A stretch of DNA of 64,000 nt, taken from NCBI RefSeq assembly GCF_013167895.1, contig NZ_BLWC01000001.1, positions 1,674,001 to 1,738,000 on the forward strand, written 5' to 3'. The notes under the pieces were generated by a model that saw only the letters and a list, made by a program, of their open reading frames with translations, had not been told where the DNA came from and did not search any database. Position numbers and translations under genes: made by a program. Every line of letters starts with the position of its first letter. The first letter of the stretch is position 1. Shown here piece by piece: positions 43,418 to 51,221 of the stretch. The stretch is from Streptomyces fulvorobeus (GTDB lineage: Bacteria > Actinomycetota > Actinomycetes > Streptomycetales > Streptomycetaceae).

Positions 43418-44482
43418 TCACGGGTTCGGCATCTGCTCGTCGGCTGCCCTGCGCGGTCGCGTCAAAGCCGCTGCGGCGCGCCTGTCGTCAGCGTGCTTCT
43501 GCTCTATCGAGGCTCGCAACTCCGCAGGGGTCGGCCATGGCGCGCGCCGGTGGATCATGCGGTGACAGTTGGCGCAGATGAGGGCGAGATCGCTGAGCTT
43601 GGTGCGGCCCTCCCCCGCTACATGGAGCGGAAGGACGTGATGGCACTCGATGTACCCGGCACCGCGATCCCCGTAGATCTTCTCGAAGTCGAAGCCGCAC
43701 GCCTCACAAGCGAGCTGTCCGCCACGCTGAAGAACAGAAGCGATCTTCTTCTTACGCAGGCTCTTGTTCCGTTCACGCGCCCGGTGCCGCCGCATGAGCA
43801 GCCGCCCCTCCGGCGCGCTGTAGTCGTCGCCGAACTCCTCGTCCTCGGTCGGCGCGAAGGACTGCAATTCGCCAGTCGTGATCCCCTGACGGATCAGCCG
43901 CGCGGCCTCGGTCATCTCCTGCGGCCGGGCAAGGAACTCATGCAACACAGCGACATCCAGCACGCCACCGTTGGTGGGCTTCCCCCGATACTCGGGGTGG
44001 CGAGTGGCGATGTCGAACGTCTTACGGGCGACGCCGTTGGAGTTGCGGAACTTCTCGTTGCGGTCCGCCTCCGCGTGGATGGGCAGCAACTGGAGGAGGG
44101 CAGACAGCTCCACCACTCGGCCGTCCTCGGCGTCCAACCCCTTCCATCCGTTCTGCATCACAAGGTGGCAGGCAAGGATGATCTCGTCGCGAGCCCAGTC
44201 CGGGTTCTTGATGGCCTTGACCTCGAAGCCAACCCGCTTGAGCCACGCCGCGGCATGATCCTTGCCCCCGCTGAACTCGTCCGGCGTGAGGGCCCGCCCC
44301 TGATCCCACTTGTGGGCCACCCCGGCGACGGCCTTGGAGTCGTACTCCTGGCCCTCGTGAACCAGCACGTAGGACCGCGCCTCCCCGAAGCCGTACTTCG
44401 TCAGGAAGGCTTCACGCCCCAACTCGTCATGCTCCGCCAGGACCTTGAGCACGGACTTTCGCGTGATCGCTCCTCTTCGCAT
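43418..44482 (-). CDS. ScoMcrA-like HNH endonuclease (putative type IV restriction enzyme)
   Basis: 354 residues from ATG 44482. The N-terminus ITRKSVLKVLAEHDELGREA, then GEARSYVLVHEGQEYDSKAV, is the head domain first seen in ScoMcrA of S. coelicolor, an enzyme that cuts modified (methylated or phosphorothioated) DNA. The middle WARDEIILACHLVMQNGWKG to FRNSNGVARKTFDIAT is a DNA-binding module common to McrA-like HNH nucleases. The C-terminal HNH has CEACGFDFEK, GYIECHHVLPLHV and LICANCHRMIHR: zinc CxxC pairs plus catalytic His-Asn-His. The SRA and sulfur-binding domains of ScoMcrA (about 630 residues) appear absent. Likely a defence cargo gene. Confidence 0.82.
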   Translation of the reverse strand: MRRGAITRKSVLKVLAEHDELGREAFLTKYGFGEARSYVLVHEGQEYDSKAVAGVAHKWDQGRALTPDEFSGGKDHAAAWLKRVGFEVKAIKNPDWARDEIILACHLVMQNGWKGLDAEDGRVVELSALLQLLPIHAEADRNEKFRNSNGVARKTFDIATRHPEYRGKPTNGGVLDVAVLHEFLARPQEMTEAARLIRQGITTGELQSFAPTEDEEFGDDYSAPEGRLLMRRHRARERNKSLRKKKIASVLQRGGQLACEACGFDFEKIYGDRGAGYIECHHVLPLHVAGEGRTKLSDLALICANCHRMIHRRAPWPTPAELRASIEQKHADDRRAAAALTRPRRAADEQMPNP

Positions 44483-44573
44483 AGGAAGATCGTAGGGCCG
44501 GGTACTGACAACACCCTCGGCGTCCGACAGGCGCATCGTAGTGGCGTACGGCATCTTCGTCTGGAAGCGACAG

Positions 44574-44741
44574 CTACCTCTTACAGTGTTGGCAGGCTGC
44601 CAGGCATTGCTCCTTGGCCTTGTCCTCGGCCATCGACTCCTGGCCCATGTAAGTGTGCTGTTTCCCGTTAAGCGACGGGCAGTCAACATCACTGTGGTAC
44701 TTGGAGCGGTACTCCCCGATGCGTACGTAGACAGCGCTCAT
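44574..44741 (-). CDS. 55-residue Cys/His protein next to the HNH nuclease
   Basis: ATG 44741 follows AGAGGAA. The protein reads SAVYVRIGEYRSKYHSD, then DCPSLNG, and ends EQCLAACQHCKR. The pattern YH-x(4)-C-P ... A-x(2)-C-x(2)-C resembles the short zinc-binding tail on many micrococcal-nuclease-like proteins, where an Ada-type knob contacts DNA. It is on the same strand, 92 bp upstream of the HNH endonuclease gene, so they may form one operon. Too short for most gene callers; the good ribosome site and stable motif support it. Confidence 0.62.
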   Translation of the reverse strand: MSAVYVRIGEYRSKYHSDVDCPSLNGKQHTYMGQESMAEDKAKEQCLAACQHCKR

Positions 44742-45116
44742 AGGGTTCCTCTACTGGCTGCGTCAGCGTCATGGATTCAGCCCACGGCAAGAAACACCCC
44801 ATCTTGCCTGACGTCCATCCCTAGAGGGAAGCCCGTGGAGTCAGGGACCTGTGACCTGCAGTGTCGCCGCTGGCGGCCGGGCTCAACTGTCACCGCCTGG
44901 CGCTGTTGGTCGGCCTCGGGGATCGTCGGACGGCCCAGGGACGGCCCAGGCCGTTTTGCCGTTCTCGCGCTCACCTTGGCTCACAACCCTTCTGACGTCG
45001 AGCCACGTGGGCACTCCGTGCCAAGATTCCAGGCACTTGATGCCAATTTCCTCTAAAGTGCATCATTTCAGGTAGATCCGACTCTACGATACGCACACCC
45101 TGAGAGGAGGGCGTGC
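44742..45116. other. intergenic region between divergent cargo genes
   Basis: 375 bp with no convincing gene on either strand. It is divergent-promoter space for the 55-residue protein (minus) and the DUF6414-like gene (plus). It contains a GGGCAC...GTGCC inverted pair around 45009-45022 and a short direct repeat GACGGCCCAGG at about 44930-44950. A good ribosome site (GAGAGGAGG) ends it. The last 60 bp are A+T-rich. Confidence 0.5.
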
Positions 45117-46109
45117 ATGATTCTGCGCGAGTTCTTGTACGTGGACACTGACAAAGTCAGGGCAATGCTGGCTCAGCTTGACGGCGGCATTGCGGAGGAA
45201 TCGAGAGAGACCGAACGCAAGGAGAAAAGGACGACTCTCGGGCCGCGTGTTGCTGGCCAATATTTTCAAGGCACTGGAAGCGAAACGTACACCAATAAAT
45301 CCCTTGGTGACGCCTTGTTTCCGACGCTCGAAGACGCTTTGGAGTCAGAATCGCTACTCCGGGACGTCTCCGAAGAGGTATCCGACCCACAGCAATGGAG
45401 TTCTGGCGAATTGAGGAGGGCGCTACCTCCGGGGTCATTGATCAGAATCACCGCCATGGGCTCCCTATTTGACACTCGCTATGCAGCCTCAGCGTTTTCC
45501 GCCTTTGGCTCCGTCGTGATGGGGCTCAACGATCTTGGTTATATGCAAACCGTCAAGCCTGCGATTCAGGGCAAATCCAGGCAAGGGCAACAGGGGCGGA
45601 CACCTAAGCAGAAAACGGCAGACGGGCCCGTTGCGCTTGAGGACTCAATTCCAGACTTTCCTGATATCGGAGGCGCTGACGGGAAAACCCTGAGAGCGTT
45701 CGTAAAGGTCTCCAAGGGAGTTTTCGCTCCTGGCCTCCACGTGAACCTCACTCCGGTAGAGGGCGTCCTCATCAACTCACGCCTGCAGGAGGGGCGTCAG
45801 TACCTGGACAGTGAATCCGACATCCTGTTCGCCCGATATGGGACAGAGCGACAGGAGTGGACCGTGGTAGGCAGCATTGGAAGCTACGGAACAGAGGAGA
45901 CCTCTCTCCCCAATATGGAATTCCATAATGCGGATGGCACGGTGAACCGCGCGAAGTTCGCAGATTCCATGAATGCCCAGATGCGAAATCTCGGCCGCCT
46001 TGGCTTCATTGACCTTCCGCAGCAGCCAGGGTTTTCGCTCATCCCATTCGCCGTTTATCGGTCAATCCCCCGCAGCGACGCCGTGGCGGTTACCAGACGG
46101 CACGAGTAG
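45117..46109 (+). CDS. DUF6414-like protein (low-G+C cargo gene)
   Basis: 330 residues from ATG 45117, preceded by GAGAGGAGG. The N-terminus LREFLYVDTDKVRAMLAQLD followed by GGIAEE recalls DUF6414 proteins (recognised from memory). No signal peptide, membrane helix or catalytic motif was seen. A central hydrophilic linker rich in Gln/Lys/Gly (around 150-170) separates two folded parts. Codon use is far less GC-biased (roughly 55% G+C) than the surrounding genes, showing recent transfer. It is followed by a long structured inverted repeat and a NERD gene. Confidence 0.68.
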   Translation: MILREFLYVDTDKVRAMLAQLDGGIAEESRETERKEKRTTLGPRVAGQYFQGTGSETYTNKSLGDALFPTLEDALESESLLRDVSEEVSDPQQWSSGELRRALPPGSLIRITAMGSLFDTRYAASAFSAFGSVVMGLNDLGYMQTVKPAIQGKSRQGQQGRTPKQKTADGPVALEDSIPDFPDIGGADGKTLRAFVKVSKGVFAPGLHVNLTPVEGVLINSRLQEGRQYLDSESDILFARYGTERQEWTVVGSIGSYGTEETSLPNMEFHNADGTVNRAKFADSMNAQMRNLGRLGFIDLPQQPGFSLIPFAVYRSIPRSDAVAVTRRHE

Positions 46110-46680
46110 TTGCCCGTGGATTCCGGAGGCTTCCCGCACACCTCTGGAAACACGACCCAGATAGCCCACCACTCACCCCGGCTCCCATCCCGTCCGCCTT
46201 CGACCCACACACCGTGGAGCGGTCGTGGTTCAGGGCGTCAAGGTGGAGCGCGCCACTGTACGAACGACCTTGACGCCCTGGGCCGCGACTGCTCGGCTCT
46301 GCCTGGGTCGAAGGTGGTCGGGATGGGAGCCCCACGACGCTCGCCACGAATCCGCCGGCACTCGCGAACGGCGCCCCTCCCATCCCGGAGTCTGAGCGCC
46401 CCCGCCGGAGGCATCTCGTGAAGCCGCGGGCTTGGTTCTCGTCTCATGCCCCACGGGCCTATCCACTGTGGGCGCGCGTCGGCGGCGGCAGCGCCGAGCG
46501 GGCCGAAGGCAGGAGCGCGGGCGCAGCCAGAGCCGGGAAGCGCGCCCGGCGGAGCGGAGCGCAGCCGGGTGCCTTGATGAGGTAGAGAAACCTGTAACAA
46601 CCCTGCAAGGCTCGACAGCTAGGCGACCTTGTGGCGTTGGGTTCGCTCCTGCTCCCATGGGGGCCTGGTGTACCTGATCG
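46110..46680. other. 571-bp non-coding region with structured repeats
   Basis: No convincing gene is seen. It holds a 64-nt-arm inverted repeat (46181-46330) and a third copy of its outermost motif CTCCCATCCCG at 46378-46388. Further on is a G+C-patterned block (about 46468-46575) with repeated GCGGAGC and GCGCAGCC units, of a kind seen near accessory genes of Streptomyces plasmids. The NERD gene's promoter should lie at its right end. Confidence 0.6.
46181..46330 (+). repeat. long inverted repeat with 64-nt arms, candidate structured RNA
   Basis: The arms 46181-46244 and 46267-46330 align without gaps, 52 of 64 positions pairing exactly across a 22-nt loop. Of the 12 non-Watson-Crick positions, six (46196, 46215, 46221, 46226, 46229, 46230) are G-U or U-G wobbles if the plus strand is transcribed, and only one if the minus strand is. 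That strand bias suggests selection for an RNA hairpin on the plus strand between the DUF6414-like and NERD genes. It could also be an old duplicated operator; its role is unknown. Confidence 0.6.
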
Positions 46681-46692
46681 ATGGGGGCGAGC

Positions 46693-47532
46693 ATGGTTGC
46701 GTTACGGGTGTCGGAGTGGAAGCGGCACGGTCTGGATCGGCTCTACGTGAACGCACCCGATGGCAAAGCTGTTGCGTGGTTCGACAGGCGCACGGGACAC
46801 ATTGAGATCGTTGACGAGAGGCTGCGACCGCAGATCTTGGAAGCCTTGACCCCGTACATGATCCGGTCGGCCGCTTCGGCTAGTGGTGCTGCATCGACGC
46901 TGCGGACTCCCCCACCCTCCGACTACGACCTAGCTTCACGTCGTCCTGGCCAGGCGTTGAGAGACAAGATCAGGGCAGATTGCCCGAGCCTGATCCAACG
47001 CTCTCTCGCGTGGGCGTTGCGTCGCCCCGAGAATGCCTCCTGGAGGACAGGACTACGTGGCGAACTCATAGTCAGTCGCGAACTGACACGACTCCGTCGG
47101 CACGGCTGGCGCGCACTGCACTCCATACCGCTGTCCCCAACATGGGATATCGATCATCTGCTCATTGGGCCTGGCGGAGTCTTCTCAATCAACACGAAGC
47201 ACCACCGGGACAAGACCGTATGGGTCGGTGACCATGTCGCCCGGATCAATCACGGGGAGGGTCGGCCCTACCCTCGTAGCAGTCGGCGTGAGGCTGCCGT
47301 CGTGAGGAGAGTACTCGATCGCGAGTGCAGGTTCGCAGTCGAAGTGAACCCCGTGCTTGTCTTCGTCAAGCCAGCCAAACTTACCGTGCAACCCTCATTG
47401 CAAGACGTACGGGCCATCGAGAATCGACAACTGGCCACACTGGGTCCTCTGACTGGTGTCTTAAGTCCGGAGCAAGTCGACGCTGTGTATGCCGTGGCTC
47501 GCGATCAGCGTTCCTGGACTGGCGCAGTCTGA
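46693..47532 (+). CDS. NERD-domain nuclease-related protein
   Basis: 279 residues from ATG 46693, chosen because GGGGGCGAG lies just upstream; an in-frame ATG at 46681 has no site. The first ~100 residues are a basic Trp/Arg domain (SEWKRHGLDRLYVNAPDGKA). The NERD domain starts at GLRGELIVSRELTRL, then WDIDHLLIGPGGVFSINTK. These are the E...D...N-x-K residues of restriction-endonuclease-like folds (the usual ExK becomes NTK here). NERD proteins are linked to DNA processing and appear in plasmid and defence contexts. Confidence 0.75.
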   Translation: MVALRVSEWKRHGLDRLYVNAPDGKAVAWFDRRTGHIEIVDERLRPQILEALTPYMIRSAASASGAASTLRTPPPSDYDLASRRPGQALRDKIRADCPSLIQRSLAWALRRPENASWRTGLRGELIVSRELTRLRRHGWRALHSIPLSPTWDIDHLLIGPGGVFSINTKHHRDKTVWVGDHVARINHGEGRPYPRSSRREAAVVRRVLDRECRFAVEVNPVLVFVKPAKLTVQPSLQDVRAIENRQLATLGPLTGVLSPEQVDAVYAVARDQRSWTGAV

Positions 47533-47569
47533 TGCAACGCCTCCCAGCATGACTCCTGATGGGGCCGCG

Positions 47570-48226
47570 TCAGCCAGAAGGGATGAGTCGGCTCGTGAAC
47601 CCTGCTAGACACAGGCGCTCATACGCTTCCAGCACGTTTTCCGGTACTGGTTCGTGAATCATGAACCCCTGGGTCGGATAGATGAGCAACCGCTGGAGTG
47701 CGCCCACAAGCATGTCAATCACCAGACGGGCGTCCCCGATCGAGTCCACGTACTCGCTCAGCGACATTGGAGACGACGCGCTGACGATCTCGACCTCGGG
47801 CCAGAGCTTGCGTGCCGTGGCGTAAGCACGCCTTTCCTCGTAGGGCTTGCTGATCAGCAGAACGCTCGACACCTCGACCCGGGCCTCTTCGAGCACAGCC
47901 TTAGAGAAGCGGATGTTCTCGCCGGTGTTGCGCGCCTTCGGCTCAACGAGCACGGCAGATGAGGGAACACCCAGCTCCAGGGCTCTTTCTCGGTAGTGGA
48001 CCGCTTCGCCGCGCGGCATGCGCTCCCGAGTCGTGGGGCTGCTCGCTCCGGTGAACAAGAGCAGTGGAACTACGCCCTTGTGGTATGCGGCAACCGCTGC
48101 GTCTGCCACACCTAGGTCGTGGCTTCCCAGCCCGATCGCAACCGAGCACGGACGAAGCGCGTGCCCCATCTGGTGGTAGTCCCACAGGACCCGCGTATCG
48201 CCCCACACCTGTTCTGAGATCATCAC
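47570..48226 (-). CDS. YdcF-family (DUF218) protein
   Basis: 218 residues; GTG 48226 overlaps the stop of the GntR gene, and ATG 48223 is an alternative. SVAIGLGSHDLGVADAAVAAY and LLLFTGASSPTT lead into GEAVHYRERALELGVPSSAV, with a late VEPKARNTGENI. This order is the DUF218 Rossmann-like fold that binds SAM or nucleotides in known members. It is a constant neighbour of the GntR repressor in many Streptomyces AICEs and may modify or transmit its signal. That role is inference. Confidence 0.8.
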   Translation of the reverse strand: MMISEQVWGDTRVLWDYHQMGHALRPCSVAIGLGSHDLGVADAAVAAYHKGVVPLLLFTGASSPTTRERMPRGEAVHYRERALELGVPSSAVLVEPKARNTGENIRFSKAVLEEARVEVSSVLLISKPYEERRAYATARKLWPEVEIVSASSPMSLSEYVDSIGDARLVIDMLVGALQRLLIYPTQGFMIHEPVPENVLEAYERLCLAGFTSRLIPSG

Positions 48227-49014
48227 TCCGCTTCCGCTTTCCTCGCTGAGTCCGGGACCTTGAAGTCGTATTCCCAGGCGAAGCGCGAGGCTGCGTGTAC
48301 ACCGATGGCGAACTCCACCACGGTGCCATCGGCTGTGTAGGTGGTTCGATGCAGCTCGACAACGGGTTCGCCCGGCGGTAGCTGCAAGGTCTTCACCTCG
48401 CCTGAGGTAGCAGCGCGGGCGAAGATCGCTTCCTTCATGTGGTCGATCTCGTACCCCGCGTCGTAGAGCACACGGAACCCACCGCCCCGGCCGGCCGGGC
48501 CAGGTGTCGGATCGACCAAACGAGTGCCTTCGACGTGCTCAGGCCGGTAGTAGCTGGTCAAGGTGTGCGTCGGCTGCTCACCTTCCTTCACCAACCGCGC
48601 TCGGGCGTAGACCTCCGCTCCCTCTGAGAGACCGTGTGCTGCCGCCACGGAAGGCGGGGCCTCAACAAGACTCACCGTCTGCGTCTGTTCATTGCGCCGA
48701 TAGGTGCGTCCGGATGCCACGCGGTCCGCGATGAACGCCACCTCGTCACCGTCACGCCACTTGGCCTTGTCGTACCGGGCGATACCCAACCGCTTGAGCG
48801 GTACCTGCTGGCGTACCACCGTGCCGTGTCCTCGGGATGACGTGACCAGACCTTCGGCTTCAAGAGCCTTGTAGGCGGCGTGGACCGTGGACTTAGAGCC
48901 CTCACCAGCGTCAACCAAGTCCCGAATATGCGGGAGCCGCGCGCCCGGACCGTACTCACCTGCCTTGATCTGATTAGCCAGCTTGTCTGCCAGCTCTCGC
49001 CACTTGGGCGTCAT
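48223..49014 (-). CDS. GntR-family repressor, KorSA-like (UTRA domain)
   Basis: 263 residues from ATG 49014. WRELADKLANQIKAGEYGPG, then RDLVDAGEGSKSTVHAAYKALEAEGLV (here in two parts), gives the GntR winged helix. A UTRA ligand domain follows: HTLTSYYRPEHVEGTRLVD and VVELHRTTYTADGTVVEFAI. In pSAM2 the related KorSA represses Pra and its own gene, keeping the element integrated. Three operator-like repeats in the 158-bp gap to the divergent transfer genes fit that role. Confidence 0.85.
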   Translation of the reverse strand: MTPKWRELADKLANQIKAGEYGPGARLPHIRDLVDAGEGSKSTVHAAYKALEAEGLVTSSRGHGTVVRQQVPLKRLGIARYDKAKWRDGDEVAFIADRVASGRTYRRNEQTQTVSLVEAPPSVAAAHGLSEGAEVYARARLVKEGEQPTHTLTSYYRPEHVEGTRLVDPTPGPAGRGGGFRVLYDAGYEIDHMKEAIFARAATSGEVKTLQLPPGEPVVELHRTTYTADGTVVEFAIGVHAASRFAWEYDFKVPDSARKAEAE

Positions 49015-49047
49015 CCCGAACTCCTCACGTCGGAGCTAAGTCAAACA

Positions 49048-49125
49048 CAGTCCCAGGACTGTTGACAGTCCCAGGACTGCGGTCCATAGTCTTGCTTAGC
49101 GGTTCGCAGTCCCAGGACAGCGAAC
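49048..49125. promoter_or_regulatory. GntR/KorSA-type operator cluster (three repeats)
   Basis: CAGTCCCAGGACTG occurs at 49048-49061 and again at 49066-49079. A third related copy, TTCGCAGTCCCAGGACAGCG, lies at 49103-49122 with outer TTCGC/GCGAA symmetry. Each is an inverted CAGTCC/GGACTG with a 2-nt centre. They lie between the GntR gene and the SCO3933-family gene. Confidence 0.75.
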
Positions 49126-49172
49126 GTTGAGGGCCCTCTTTGGGCTGCTCCACTCAATCCAGGGAGTATCAG

Positions 49173-49505
49173 ATGCCGTCCTTCAAGATCGATGTTTCGA
49201 GCGCTGTCGTGTTCGTGGCGACGCCTCCGACGCCGAAGCTCGTGAGCAAGCAGACCGGTGAGATCGCGATCGACCGGGAGACCGGTGCCCCGCTCGCGAC
49301 GGTGGGTCTGCTGGTCGCGGACGAGGGAGAGGGCAACCTGTACCAGGTGACCGTGCCGAACACGGGCGTCCCGGAGAACCTGGCCCCCGGCACCCCGGTC
49401 ACGGTGATCGGCCTCAAGGCCCGGGACTGGGAGAACACGTTCAACGGCCAGACCCGCCACGGGATCAGCTTCCGCGCGGTCGCTGTGACCCCGCTGGGGG
49501 CCTGA
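49173..49505 (+). CDS. SCO3933-family AICE regulatory protein
   Basis: 110 residues from ATG 49173, with AGGGAG upstream. MPSFKIDVSSAVVFVATP and EIAIDRETGAPLATVGLLV match the SCO3933 family of small proteins that always precede the FtsK-like gene in Streptomyces AICEs. Their exact role is undefined. It is the first gene controlled by the operator cluster and ends 2 bp before the transfer ATPase gene. Confidence 0.78.
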   Translation: MPSFKIDVSSAVVFVATPPTPKLVSKQTGEIAIDRETGAPLATVGLLVADEGEGNLYQVTVPNTGVPENLAPGTPVTVIGLKARDWENTFNGQTRHGISFRAVAVTPLGA

Positions 49506-49507
49506 TC

Positions 49508-50857
49508 ATGTCCGACCTGTCCACGGTGATCGAGGTGGCGGGGGCCTTATCGGCCGCCGGTGGCCTCGGCTACGCGAAGGCCCGGTCCCCGCGGGTGTTC
49601 TGGTCGCTGGTCGGCGCACCGGTCGCCCGGGTCCGGTTCACGGTGACGTACCGGGCGACGATGGATGTGTGCGGGCTGACGGTCCAGCCGTCCCGCCTGC
49701 GGGCGTTCATGGTCCGCAACGTGGCCCGCCAGGAAGTCCAGCCCGTTCCCCCGCAGGTCCGCCGGGTCCGCTACTCCTCGACCGGGATGCGGGCGACGCT
49801 TCGCCTTCCGGCCGGTCTGGAGCCTGCTGACGTGTCCGCCGCTTCCGAGCGTCTGCGGCACGCCTGGGGCGTCCACTCGGTGCACGTGGTCGAGGTGAAG
49901 CCGGGGTTCGTGGAACTGCGGATGACCGGCTACGACGTTCTGCGCCGCGTGAAGATGCCCCGCCGCCTCCCCCGCAACGTCACCGCCGGTCCGCTGGTCG
50001 TCCCCGTTGCTCTGCGGGAGGACGGCACGGCGTTCGTCCGGGACTATCAGAAGGTCCCGCACGCCCTGACGGTGGGGGCGAACCAGTCGGGCAAGTCGAT
50101 GTATCAGCGCAACCTCATCTCCGGTCTGGCCAAGCTCCCCGTCGGTCTGGTCGGGATCGACTGCAAGCGGGGTGTCGAACAGGGCGGGTACGCGCCCCGC
50201 CTCTCCGCCCTGGCGGTCACTCCGGATGAGGCGGACGGGCTGCTGGAAGCCCTCGTGGGGGAGATGGAAGAGCGCTTCGACCTCCTCAGCGACCACGGCG
50301 TCTCGGACCTGTGGGGTCTGCCTGCCGCGGTGCGGCCGGTGCCGCTGGTGGTCCTGGTCGATGAAGTCGCGGAACTGTTCCTCGTCGCTGCGAAGAAGGA
50401 TGAGGAGCGGCGGGACCGGATGGTGATGCGGATGATCCGGCTCGCGCAGATGGCCCGTGCAGTGGGGATCTTCCTGGAGGTGTGCGGGCAGCGTTTCGGC
50501 TCCGACCTCGGCAAGGGCGCGACCGCCCTGCGGGCTCAGCTCACGGGCCGTGTGGTGCACCGGGTCAACGACAAGCAGACCGCTGAAATGGCCCTCGGGG
50601 ACATTGCCCCCGAAGCGGTCTTCGCCGCGACCACTATCCCCCCGGACCGTCCCGGTGTCGCCGTGGCTGGGGACTCCTCCGGTGGCTGGTCCCGTATCCG
50701 CACCCCCGCCATGACTCCGGCCGAAGCGGTCGCGGTCTGCCGGGAGTACGCGCACCTCACCCCGCACCTTGCCGCTCTGGCACCGTTCCGGCCGGCCGTT
50801 TCCGCCGCCCCGGCCCCGGGCTCACCGCTCCTCAAGCCTCGCCCGGCAACCAGCTAA
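49508..50857 (+). CDS. FtsK/SpoIIIE-type transfer ATPase (TraB/TraSA-like)
   Basis: 449 residues from ATG 49508. After a ~190-residue N-terminal part, Walker A is GANQSGKSM, followed by GLVGIDCKRGVEQGGY. Walker B is PLVVLVDEVAEL. The segment CGQRFGSDLGKGATALRAQL and TGRVVHRVNDKQTAEM are FtsK/SpoIIIE family motifs. In pSAM2 and related elements this single protein pumps double-stranded DNA between hyphae. A C-terminal Pro/Ala tail may hold the winged-helix recognition part, but none is obvious. Confidence 0.88.
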   Translation: MSDLSTVIEVAGALSAAGGLGYAKARSPRVFWSLVGAPVARVRFTVTYRATMDVCGLTVQPSRLRAFMVRNVARQEVQPVPPQVRRVRYSSTGMRATLRLPAGLEPADVSAASERLRHAWGVHSVHVVEVKPGFVELRMTGYDVLRRVKMPRRLPRNVTAGPLVVPVALREDGTAFVRDYQKVPHALTVGANQSGKSMYQRNLISGLAKLPVGLVGIDCKRGVEQGGYAPRLSALAVTPDEADGLLEALVGEMEERFDLLSDHGVSDLWGLPAAVRPVPLVVLVDEVAELFLVAAKKDEERRDRMVMRMIRLAQMARAVGIFLEVCGQRFGSDLGKGATALRAQLTGRVVHRVNDKQTAEMALGDIAPEAVFAATTIPPDRPGVAVAGDSSGGWSRIRTPAMTPAEAVAVCREYAHLTPHLAALAPFRPAVSAAPAPGSPLLKPRPATS

Positions 50858-50944
50858 CTCACCACCTCGTACGGCTAGTTGGCGTGACTGTCTCGCGCCC
50901 GGTCCCTACCCCGCCCATGCCCGGAACCGGAAGGAATCCCCGCC

Positions 50945-51142
50945 ATGGCCACCCAACGGACCACCACCAAGACCCCGAAGAGCCCCGTCCCCGTCCCGGT
51001 CGAACCGGCTTCGTGTCAGCCGTGCGGCGGGTCCGGGATGGTCCCCGTCACGGTGCGGGTTGGTCGCAAGCGCCGCCCGGTCGGCCAGCAGGACGGGCTC
51101 TGCCTCAACTGCCTCGGCTCCGGCACCGACCCCGACGCCTGA
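50945..51142 (+). CDS. small DnaJ-type zinc-finger protein of the AICE
   Basis: 65 residues from ATG 50945. CQPCGGSGMV and CLNCLGSGTD are CxxCxGxG knuckles, half of a DnaJ-like zinc finger. A basic Thr/Lys-rich N-terminus precedes them. Such small proteins are common in the transfer region of Streptomyces AICEs; their function is unknown. Confidence 0.72.
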   Translation: MATQRTTTKTPKSPVPVPVEPASCQPCGGSGMVPVTVRVGRKRRPVGQQDGLCLNCLGSGTDPDA

Positions 51143-51221
51143 CCCCCTTCGCCTCGGTGCCGGGCGGTGAACCCGTATCCCGCCCGGCCCCGGCCCCGCC
51201 CCTTCGAAAGGAGGTGAACCC

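Noticed and set aside
45117-47532. A retron or DGR around the structured repeat
   Set aside because: No reverse transcriptase is encoded in the element and no template/variable repeat pair was seen.
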